NCBI GenBank assembly: GCA_020442095.1
Contig: JAGRKY010000119.1
Span: forward strand, 1-9,651
Direction of reading: 5' to 3'
Length of the DNA: 9,651 nt
From: Bauldia sp.
GTDB lineage: Bacteria > Pseudomonadota > Alphaproteobacteria > Rhizobiales > Kaistiaceae
Positions 1 through 5,617 of this stretch are shown here, piece by piece. The position numbers and the translations under genes are program-made. Numbering within the stretch: position 1 is the stretch's first letter; each line of letters begins with the position of its first letter. The notes under the pieces are model-generated. The model ran no database searches. It saw only the letters and a list, made by a program, of their open reading frames with translations, and was not told the DNA's origin.

Positions 1-267
1 GGCATGACGCTCTACACCTTCGACAAGGACACCGACGGCGTATCCAACTGCTATGACCAGTGCGCCGCCAACTGGCCGCCACTGATGGCCGCGGATGGCG
101 CGATGGCCGAGGGCGAATGGACCCTGGTCGAGCGCAAGGACGGCGGCATGATGTGGGCCTATGACGGCAAGCCGCTCTATACCTGGGTGAAGGACACCAA
201 GCCCGGCGACGTCACCGGCGACGGCGTCAACAGTGTCTGGCACGCGGCCAAGCCCGACGCGATGTAG
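1..267 (+). CDS. COG4315-type secreted repeat lipoprotein, 3' end only
   Basis: The 5' end lies outside the window; the frame is open from base 1 and stops at TAG 265-267. The visible 88 residues carry two copies of the short repeat typical of the COG4315 / Lipoprotein_15 ('secreted repeat of unknown function') family. The first is GMTLYTFDKDTDGVSNCYDQC followed by ANWPPL; the second is KPLYTWVKDTKPGDVTGDGV followed by NSVWH. The two cysteines in the first copy (SNC and DQC) are typical of the family. Members are small exported or lipid-anchored periplasmic proteins of unknown biochemical role; any signal peptide would be upstream of the window. The ATG at base 4 is probably an internal methionine, because family members have a leader and usually further sequence before this point. 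A strong hairpin begins 8 nt after the stop. Family assignment is good; the function is unknown. Confidence 0.85.
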   Translation, partial: GMTLYTFDKDTDGVSNCYDQCAANWPPLMAADGAMAEGEWTLVERKDGGMMWAYDGKPLYTWVKDTKPGDVTGDGVNSVWHAAKPDAM

Positions 268-275
268 TCGATAAT

Positions 276-305
276 GCGGCGTGCCGCGGACCCGCGGCAC
301 GTCGC
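276..305 (+). terminator. Strong GC-rich hairpin after the secreted repeat gene, possible terminator
   Basis: Bases 276-288 pair with 293-305 around a GACC loop, giving a 13 bp stem with one G-U pair. It starts 8 nt after the stop of the upstream gene. There is no T-run after it, so it does not fit the classical intrinsic terminator. It could still end or stabilise the upstream transcript. Its presence argues against translation of the next gene starting at the ATG at 274. Confidence 0.5.
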
Positions 306-322
306 CTCGACGTGCCCGACCG

Positions 323-342
323 CGCCGCCTAGTATGGCGGCG
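323..342 (+). promoter_or_regulatory. Second hairpin directly before the FAD oxidase start
   Basis: CGCCGCC (323-329) pairs perfectly with GGCGGCG (336-342) around a 6-nt loop TAGTAT. The ATG at 334 begins in this loop and the ATG at 343 follows the stem directly. A 7 bp GC stem can arise by chance in DNA of this composition. If formed, it would affect ribosome access to the start of the FAD oxidase gene. Confidence 0.3.
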
Positions 343-1773
343 ATGGACGCCAAGAATCCTTCCCCCGGGCCGGCCCTCATCGATCGCTTCGCCGCGATCG
401 TCGGGCCGGAATATGCGCTTCGCGATCCGGCCGGGATCGCACCTTTCCTCAGCGAGCCGCGCAACAAGTTCCATGGCACGACGCCGCTCGTCCTCAGGCC
501 CGGGACGGTCGAGGATGTCTCCGCCATCCTGCGTCTCGCCAACGAGACCGGGACGGCGATCGTGCCGCAAAGCGGCGGCACCGGCGTCGTCGGCGGCCAG
601 GTGCCCGACGCGAGCGGCAGCCAGGTGGTGCTGTCGCTGGCGCGGCTCAACCGGATCCGCGAGGTCAACGCGGCGGGCGACACGATGACGGCGGAGGCCG
701 GCGTCATCCTCGCCGACGCCCATGCCGCGGCCGATTCGGCCGACCGGCTGTTCCCCCTGTCGCTCGCCTCGGAAGGGTCGTGCCGGATCGGCGGCAACCT
801 CTCGACCAATGCCGGCGGGACCGCGGTCCTCGCCTATGGCAATGCCCGCGAGCTGGTCCTCGGCGTCGAGGTGGTGCTCGCCTCCGGCGAGGTCTGGGAC
901 GGCCTGAGGAAGCTGCGCAAGGACAATACCGGCTACGACCTTCGCGACCTGTTCGTCGGCGCCGAGGGGACGCTCGGGGTGATCACGGCGGCGGTGCTGC
1001 GGCTCTTCCCGAAGCCGCGCGGCAAGAGCGTCGCGATTGTCGGTCTCAAGAGCCCGGCGGAAGCGCTCGGCCTGTTCCAGATCGCCCGCGGCTATGCCGG
1101 GCGGAACCTGACGGCTTTCGAGATCATGCCACGGATCGCGATCGAGACTGTGGTGCGCTACATTCCCGGCGCCCGCGACCCGATCGCCGGCGCGCATCCC
1201 TGGTACATCCTCTTCGAGATTTCCTCGCTCCGCTCCGAGGAGGACGCCCGGGCGACGGTGGAGACGATCTTCGCCGACGGCTTCGCGCAAGGGCTGGTCG
1301 ACGACGGCGTCGAGGCGCAGTCGCTCGAACAGGCGAACGCCTTCTGGCTCCTCCGCGACGCGCTGTCCGAGGTGCAGAAGCACGAGGGCGGCTCGATCAA
1401 GCATGACGTCGGGGTACCGCAGGCGGCCGTGCCGGAACTGATCGCGCGGGCAGGGGAGGCGGTCGAGAAGGTCGTTCCCGGCTGCCGCCCCTTCCCGTTC
1501 GGCCATATCGGCGACGGCAACATCCACTACAACGTCACCCAGCCCGTGGGCATGGACAAGGCTGCCTTCCTCGCCCGCTGGGACGACGTCAACGCGGTCG
1601 TCCATGCCATCGTGCACGACCTCGGCGGCACCATCTCGGCCGAGCACGGCATCGGCCAGCTGAAGCGCGATCTTCTCAAGACGGTGAAGAGCCCGCTCGA
1701 GATCGACCTGATGCGGCGGGTGAAGGCCGCCTTCGATCCGAACGGCATCCTCAATCCCGGCAAGGTCTTGTGA
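343..1773 (+). CDS. FAD-binding oxidase of the GlcD / D-2-hydroxyglutarate dehydrogenase type
   Basis: This is a 476-residue FAD flavoenzyme of the type-4 FAD-linked oxidase family, which oxidises D-2-hydroxy acids such as D-lactate, glycolate or D-2-hydroxyglutarate to 2-oxo acids. The N-terminal PCMH-type FAD domain holds PQSGGTGVVGGQ (about residues 75-86), GSCRIGGNLSTNAGG (145-159) and GAEGTLGVIT (206-215). The C-terminal FAD-oxidase domain holds GHIGDGNIH (387-395), ISAEHGIG (431-438) and the ending DPNGILNPGK. In characterised D-2-hydroxyglutarate dehydrogenases the two His of GHxGDGNxH and the Glu of EHG bind a metal; here these would be H388, H395 and E434. Length and motifs fit D-2-hydroxyglutarate dehydrogenase best, but the substrate cannot be read from sequence. 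The frame is open from ATG 274, but that start lies in the hairpin at 276-305 and would add a low-similarity leader. ATG 334 and ATG 343 are the alternatives; 343 gives the family-like N-terminus. No clear Shine-Dalgarno precedes any of them. Confidence 0.9.
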   Translation: MDAKNPSPGPALIDRFAAIVGPEYALRDPAGIAPFLSEPRNKFHGTTPLVLRPGTVEDVSAILRLANETGTAIVPQSGGTGVVGGQVPDASGSQVVLSLARLNRIREVNAAGDTMTAEAGVILADAHAAADSADRLFPLSLASEGSCRIGGNLSTNAGGTAVLAYGNARELVLGVEVVLASGEVWDGLRKLRKDNTGYDLRDLFVGAEGTLGVITAAVLRLFPKPRGKSVAIVGLKSPAEALGLFQIARGYAGRNLTAFEIMPRIAIETVVRYIPGARDPIAGAHPWYILFEISSLRSEEDARATVETIFADGFAQGLVDDGVEAQSLEQANAFWLLRDALSEVQKHEGGSIKHDVGVPQAAVPELIARAGEAVEKVVPGCRPFPFGHIGDGNIHYNVTQPVGMDKAAFLARWDDVNAVVHAIVHDLGGTISAEHGIGQLKRDLLKTVKSPLEIDLMRRVKAAFDPNGILNPGKVL

Positions 1774-1900
1774 ACCCTGTCCGGTTACTGCCTGCTAACC
1801 CTCTGGCCAGTCAGTAAAATTTAACCGAACCCCTTAAGCGGATACTGATCCCTCTCTGGCATCCTCACGCTATCGAACGAGGTCCACAACAAACGGACCC

Positions 1901-1906
1901 GGGGAG
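1901..1906 (+). promoter_or_regulatory. Ribosome binding site for the DUF6101-type gene
   Basis: GGGGAG lies 8 nt before GTG 1915 and 5 nt before TTG 1912. The spacing favours GTG 1915 as the start. Confidence 0.6.
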
Positions 1907-1914
1907 CGTTATTG

Positions 1915-2475
1915 GTGCGTCAGACAGCTGTGGCCAGCGAGGCCGCGGCGGGTTCGAGCCGGGATTTCCGGCTCGACCCGTTCGCCTTGCCCGTCCGTCA
2001 TCCTTCCTCGCCGGGCCGGCCGGCATTCACGCTCGATCGCCAGCGCGCGGTCGTGCGGGTGCCGCTGGCCGGAACCCTGGCGACGATCACCGTGCCGGTC
2101 GCCGACTACGAGGGCGTGTCGGTCCGTATCGAGCCGGTGGGCAGCGAAGGCGAGATCACGGTGGTGGTCGAGCTGATGCATGGCGATCCGGCCCTGACCC
2201 TGCCGCTCGTCGTCGCCGATTCCCCCGAGGACGCGGCGGCCGACTGGATCGCATGGGGCCGCACCCTCAACCTGCCGCTGCTGGTCATCGAGAGCGACGG
2301 CACCGTGCGCTCGCCGGTCCGGCAGATGGGCTCGGTCTCGGTCGCAAGGCCGCTGACGCGCCGCAATCGCAGCCTGTTCCGGGGCCGGCGGTCGCGGAAT
2401 ATCCGCCGCCGCAAGGTCGGCTCCAGCAGCCCGACCGAGGTGCTGACCGGCCGCGAGATCATCGCCCGGAACTGA
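1915..2475 (+). CDS. DUF6101-type protein, function unknown
   Basis: This is a 186-residue protein that I recognise as the DUF6101 type found in Hyphomicrobiales. Two landmarks support this: an N-terminal RLDPFALPVR segment (about residues 19-28) and a C-terminal GREIIARN ending. Between them, residues about 38-105 alternate hydrophobic and polar residues as in a beta-rich fold (VVRVPLAGTLATITVPV, VSVRIEPV, ITVVVELM). An aspartate- and tryptophan-containing stretch follows (DWIAWGRTLNLPLLVIESDG). A strongly basic Arg-rich segment at about 146-167 then precedes the ending. No signal peptide or membrane helix is seen, so it is probably cytoplasmic. The Arg-rich tail could bind nucleic acid, but that is inference only. 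The start is GTG 1915 on the strength of the GGGGAG before it; TTG 1912 would add one residue. Upstream lies a 141 bp gap, and downstream it converges on the lipoprotein gene with 9 bp between stops. The role is unknown. Confidence 0.82.
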   Translation: MRQTAVASEAAAGSSRDFRLDPFALPVRHPSSPGRPAFTLDRQRAVVRVPLAGTLATITVPVADYEGVSVRIEPVGSEGEITVVVELMHGDPALTLPLVVADSPEDAAADWIAWGRTLNLPLLVIESDGTVRSPVRQMGSVSVARPLTRRNRSLFRGRRSRNIRRRKVGSSSPTEVLTGREIIARN

Positions 2476-2484
2476 AAACCGGCG

Positions 2485-2973
2485 CTAGAGAAGCTTGCTG
2501 TCGTCGGCGCGTATGTCGCTCAACTGCCAGGCGCCGCCGACCGGCTGGCAGGCTTCGCCGCGATAGCGCCGCACCCCCCGGAGATCGCTGACCGTGGTCG
2601 AGAAGGGCCGGCAGATGCCGCCCGCCCGCTGCTCGCTCGTCGCAACCGTGACCGAGCCATAGGAGCCGGTCTCCGGGTTGCTCCACGGCCGCGTCAGATC
2701 GGTATCGCCCGGAGCGATGCCGGCGACCGCCCGACGCATGGTTTCCCAGTCGGAGGGAGCGACGCCGTCGGTGACCGAGGTCTGGATCGAGCCGGTATAG
2801 AGCGAATCGGTTCCCTGGATCGAGCCGACCTGCGAGCAGCCTGCGGCCGAGAGCGCGATGGCGCCAAGCAGCGCCGCCCGGAAGAAGGGCGGGGCCTGAC
2901 GACCGCTCTCGCCGCCGATCGGAGATTGGCGGCGGGTGTCGCGGCGGCTATATGGGGGGCGTGACCTCTTCAA
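2485..2973 (-). CDS. RT0821/Lpp0805-type surface antigen lipoprotein
   Basis: This is a 162-residue predicted outer-membrane lipoprotein of the 17-kDa surface antigen / COG4520 type. A hydrophobic segment, FFRAALLGAIALSAAGC, ends at a lipobox-like AAGC with the lipidated Cys at residue 46; the -3 position is Ala rather than the preferred Leu. After a short linker with two GSIQ copies, the C-terminal domain has the family pattern: SDWETMRRAVAG, then a TRPWSNPETGSYGSV block, a GGICRPFSTTV segment, and RYRGEACQPVGGAWQL near the end. The start is probably TTG 2973, because AGGAG lies 9 nt before it; TTG 2994 would add seven residues and has no good Shine-Dalgarno. Either way about 30 or more basic, proline-containing residues precede the hydrophobic core, which is long for a lipoprotein signal. 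No later ATG, GTG or TTG is in frame before the core. It is divergent from pdxH, an arrangement I recall from other rhizobial genomes. Confidence 0.85.
   Translation of the reverse strand: MKRSRPPYSRRDTRRQSPIGGESGRQAPPFFRAALLGAIALSAAGCSQVGSIQGTDSLYTGSIQTSVTDGVAPSDWETMRRAVAGIAPGDTDLTRPWSNPETGSYGSVTVATSEQRAGGICRPFSTTVSDLRGVRRYRGEACQPVGGAWQLSDIRADDSKLL
2925..2953 (+). promoter_or_regulatory. Candidate promoter for pdxH
   Basis: ATTGGC (2925-2930) and CTATAT (2948-2953) are separated by exactly 17 bp. They match 10 of 12 positions of the alphaproteobacterial housekeeping pattern CTTGAC-N17-CTATAT, with a perfect -10. Transcription would start near 2960, leaving a leader of about 60 nt before pdxH. 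The element lies within the 5' coding part of the divergent lipoprotein gene. Confidence 0.55.
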
Positions 2974-3022
2974 GGCCCGGGGCTCCTGACGCAATGCCCG
3001 TCAAGATCGTGATAAATCCTTA

Positions 3023-3619
3023 ATGACTCGTGACTTCGAACAGTCGGCGGACCCGTTTTCGCTGTTTTCCGAATGGTTTGCGGATGCCGAGGCGTCCGAG
3101 CCCAACGACCCGAATGCCATGGCGCTGGCGACCGTCGACGAGGACGGCCTGCCTGATGTCCGCATGGTCCTGCTCAAGGGCTACGATGCCGAGGGCTTCG
3201 TCTTCTACACCAACTACGAAAGCGCCAAGGGCAGGGAGCTGCTCGCCACCCCGAAGGCGGCGATCTGCTTCCACTGGAAGAGCCTGCGCCGTTCGGTGCG
3301 GGTGCGTGGCCCGGTGAGCCAGGTCTCGAAGGAGGAAGCCGACGCCTATTTCGCCTCGCGGGCGCGCGGCAGCCGGATCGGCGCCTGGGCGAGCAAGCAG
3401 TCGCGGCCGCTGGAGTCGCGCTTCGCGCTGGAGAAGGCCGTCGCGACCTATACCGCCCGTTTCGGGGTCGGCGAGATTCCCCGCCCGGACTACTGGTCGG
3501 GCTTCCGCATCGCGCCCGTGCAGATCGAATTCTGGGCCGACCGGCCGTTCCGGCTCCACGACCGGATCAAGTTCGTCAGGACCGCTGACGGCTGGGAGAA
3601 GTCGCGGCTCTATCCGTAA
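3023..3619 (+). CDS. pdxH: Pyridoxamine/pyridoxine 5'-phosphate oxidase
   Basis: PdxH is the FMN-dependent oxidase that converts pyridoxine or pyridoxamine 5'-phosphate to pyridoxal 5'-phosphate, the last step of vitamin B6 cofactor synthesis and salvage in the cytoplasm. The 198-residue protein is full length for the family. The split-barrel FMN fold shows RMVLLKGYD (47-55), [10 protein letters not shown] (61-70) and RRSVRVRGP (89-97). The substrate-contacting residues known from the 218-residue E. coli enzyme all appear with a constant offset of 20: K52, Y109, R113, S117, R177 and H179, the last two in RLHDR. The C-terminal signature ends in KSRLYP. ATG 3023 gives a family-like N-terminus ([14 protein letters not shown]). 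No clear Shine-Dalgarno is visible before it, and the start follows closely on a TAA. It is divergent from the surface lipoprotein gene and converges with the antiporter gene, so it is probably transcribed alone. Confidence 0.97.
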   Translation: MTRDFEQSADPFSLFSEWFADAEASEPNDPNAMALATVDEDGLPDVRMVLLKGYDAEGFVFYTNYESAKGRELLATPKAAICFHWKSLRRSVRVRGPVSQVSKEEADAYFASRARGSRIGAWASKQSRPLESRFALEKAVATYTARFGVGEIPRPDYWSGFRIAPVQIEFWADRPFRLHDRIKFVRTADGWEKSRLYP

Positions 3620-3633
3620 CCCGCCGAGGGGCG

Positions 3634-5517
3634 TCAGCGCCCGGCCCCGGCATCCGCCTCCGTCCCGGCGCCGGTTTCGGCGTCTGGCTTGATTTCGTCG
3701 GGCTGCGGATCCTCCGCGACCACCGCCGTTTCGGGGGTGAGCGGCTTGGCGGGGCGCTTCGGCTCGGAGAGCGGGGTTGGCGTCGGCCGGGTCTTCAGCA
3801 TCTCGCGACCGCCGTAGATACCCTCCGCCATCTGGATCTTGAAGCGTTCGTCGTCGCGCCTTTCGACCTCGGCGGCGATCTCGGCCGCTTCGTCCTCGGG
3901 GATGCCGAGGGCGATCAACGCGGCTTCGCCGAAGCGCAGGGCCGACTGGAGCGTCTCGCGGATCTCATAGTCGACGCCGGCGGCGATCAGGCTGAGCGAA
4001 TGGCCGCGGTCGTAGGAGCGGACGAGGAGCCTGGCGAAGGGGAATTCCGACTTGATGATCTCCACCGCCTTGTCGGCGGCGCGCCGGTCGTCGATGCAGA
4101 TCGCGATGATCTTCGCGCGTCCCGCTCCGGCGACGCGCAGCACGTCGAGCCGCGAGCCGTCGCCGTAGTAGATCTTGAAGCCGAAGCGCGCGGCGCTGCG
4201 GATCATGTCGGTGTCCGAATCGATGATCGAGACGTCGATGCCCTTTGCGAGGAGCGCCTGGCTGGCGACCTGGCCGAAGCGGCCGAAGCCGATGATCAGC
4301 GCCGTGCCCTCCAGCCCGTCGGCGGCCTCGACGCCTTCGAAGGATTCGCGCACGGGAAGCAGCCGGCTGAGGATGAAGGGCGCGAGGGGCGTCAGCGCCA
4401 TCGAGACGATGACCGCAGCGTTGAGGAGGGCGGTGATGTCCGGGGTGAAGAGGCCGGCGCCGGCCGCTGTCGCATAGAGGACGAAGCCGAATTCACCGCC
4501 CTGCGCCAGCATCAGCGCGATCCGCGTCGCGTCGGGATGGCCGCTGCCGAAAGCCCGGGCGACGCCGTAGATGCCGGCTGTCTTGAGCACCATGAAGGCG
4601 ACGACCGCGGCGATGATCACCAGCCAGGCCTGGCCGATATAGGCAAGGTCCAGCGACATGCCGACGCCGAGGAAGAAGAGCCCGAGCAGCAGCCCGCGGA
4701 ACGGCTCGATATCCGCCTCGAGCTCGTGGCGGAAGCTCGATTCGGAAAGCAGCACGCCGGCGATGAAAGCGCCCATCGCCATCGACAGCCCGCTGAGCTG
4801 CATGACGAAGGCCGAGCCGAGCACCACCAGCAGCGCCGCCGCCGTCATCACCTCGCGGGCGCGCGTATCGGCGAGAAAGCGGAAGATCGGGTTGAGCAGG
4901 TAGCGGCCGGCGATGATGACGGCGACCACCGATCCGATGGCGATGCCCGCCTCGACCCATCCCGACGGGCCGCCATGGCCCTCGTTGACCGAGGGCGCGA
5001 GGAAGGCGACCACCGCCAGCGCCGGGACGATGGCGAGGTCCTGGAGGAGCAGGATCGAGAAGATCTTCTGGCCGTGGGGCTCGGTGGTCTGGCCGTTCTC
5101 CTCGAGGATCTGCATGACGATCGCCGTCGAGGAGAGGGCGAGGCCCATGGCGGCGACCACCGCGACCGGCAGCGACAGGCCCGCCATCATCGCGGCGCCG
5201 GCAAGCAACGCCGTGCAGACCAGCACCTGGGCGAGGCCCAGTCCGAAGATGTCCTGCTTCAGCGACCACAGCCGCGACGGCTTCAGCTCGAGCCCGATGA
5301 TGAACAGCAGCATGACGACGCCGAGCTCGGCGACGCTGAGGATCGCTTCCGGGTCGTTGAAGACGCGCAGCCCGAACGGGCCGATGGCGACACCGGCGAC
5401 GAGATAGCCAATGACCGAGCCGAGGCCGATTCGCTTGAAGATCGGCACGGCGACGACGCCGGCGCCAAGCAGGGCGACAGCCGGCAGAAGATCGAACCCG
5501 TGCGTCTCGACAGCCAT
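3634..5517 (-). CDS. KefB/KefC-type CPA2 cation:proton antiporter with RCK domain
   Basis: This 627-residue inner-membrane protein belongs to the CPA2 monovalent cation:proton antiporter family and resembles the potassium efflux systems KefB/KefC. Residues about 5-385 form the multi-helix Na+/H+ exchanger domain. Landmarks are FIIGLEL (72-78), SSTAIVMQ (129-136), LLLQDLAIVP (156-165) and a KefC-like block HELEADIEPFRGLLLG followed by LFFLGVGMSLD (264-290). Residues about 405-525 form a TrkA-N/RCK Rossmann domain with GFGRFGQ (410-416), an acidic end of the second strand (IIDSD) and GDGSR (452-456). In E. coli KefC this domain responds to glutathione adducts and NADH; whether this one does is not known. 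The last 50 or so residues are a low-complexity Pro/Glu/Asp/Ala/Gly tail. ATG 5517 is chosen because a GGGGG-type Shine-Dalgarno and a promoter candidate fit it; TTG 5544 would add nine residues and lies upstream of the predicted transcription start. No KefF/KefG-type ancillary gene adjoins it. Confidence 0.93.
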   Translation of the reverse strand: MAVETHGFDLLPAVALLGAGVVAVPIFKRIGLGSVIGYLVAGVAIGPFGLRVFNDPEAILSVAELGVVMLLFIIGLELKPSRLWSLKQDIFGLGLAQVLVCTALLAGAAMMAGLSLPVAVVAAMGLALSSTAIVMQILEENGQTTEPHGQKIFSILLLQDLAIVPALAVVAFLAPSVNEGHGGPSGWVEAGIAIGSVVAVIIAGRYLLNPIFRFLADTRAREVMTAAALLVVLGSAFVMQLSGLSMAMGAFIAGVLLSESSFRHELEADIEPFRGLLLGLFFLGVGMSLDLAYIGQAWLVIIAAVVAFMVLKTAGIYGVARAFGSGHPDATRIALMLAQGGEFGFVLYATAAGAGLFTPDITALLNAAVIVSMALTPLAPFILSRLLPVRESFEGVEAADGLEGTALIIGFGRFGQVASQALLAKGIDVSIIDSDTDMIRSAARFGFKIYYGDGSRLDVLRVAGAGRAKIIAICIDDRRAADKAVEIIKSEFPFARLLVRSYDRGHSLSLIAAGVDYEIRETLQSALRFGEAALIALGIPEDEAAEIAAEVERRDDERFKIQMAEGIYGGREMLKTRPTPTPLSEPKRPAKPLTPETAVVAEDPQPDEIKPDAETGAGTEADAGAGR

Positions 5518-5526
5518 GTCCCGGCG

Positions 5527-5533
5527 CCCCCTT
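5527..5533 (-). promoter_or_regulatory. Ribosome binding site for the antiporter gene
   Basis: On the - strand AAGGGGG ends 9 nt before ATG 5517. It supports this start over TTG 5544, which has no purine-rich sequence at a suitable distance. Confidence 0.55.
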
Positions 5534-5545
5534 TTGCAGCGCAAC

Positions 5546-5574
5546 AGATAGGGGGGGCGGCGACTACTGTCGAG
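5546..5574 (-). promoter_or_regulatory. Candidate promoter for the antiporter gene
   Basis: Read on the - strand, CTCGAC (5574-5569) and CTATCT (5551-5546) are separated by exactly 17 bp. They match 10 of 12 positions of the alphaproteobacterial pattern CTTGAC-N17-CTATAT. Transcription would start near 5539, giving a leader of about 20 nt that just holds the Shine-Dalgarno for ATG 5517. The antiporter may therefore be transcribed separately from tldD, whose stop is about 100 nt upstream. Confidence 0.55.
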
Positions 5575-5617
5575 GGGAGATTGTATGCAAACGCGGCATA
5601 GTTGAGCGGAAGCCGGA

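Noticed and set aside
1785..1817. TTACTG / CAGTAA inverted repeat after the FAD oxidase stop
   Set aside because: A 6 bp stem with a 21-nt loop is too weak to call a terminator or operator.
1821..1837. TTAA-N9-TTAA upstream of the DUF6101-type gene, resembling a CtrA site
   Set aside because: The CtrA full site needs a 7 bp spacer; here it is 9 bp and the flanks do not fit.
1856..1874. CTGGCAT...GCTAT resembling a sigma-54 promoter
   Set aside because: The GG to GC spacing is 9 rather than the required 10 and the rest of the consensus is poor.
3629..3642. GGGCG-TCAG-CGCCC hairpin between the convergent pdxH and antiporter stops
   Set aside because: The stem is only 5 bp with no T-run, and short GC stems are common by chance in this DNA.
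4000..5601. Long + strand open frame of 533 codons opposite the antiporter gene
   Set aside because: It is antisense to a clear membrane protein, its translation is dominated by Asp, Arg, Glu and Gly with no domain, and such frames are expected in GC-rich DNA.
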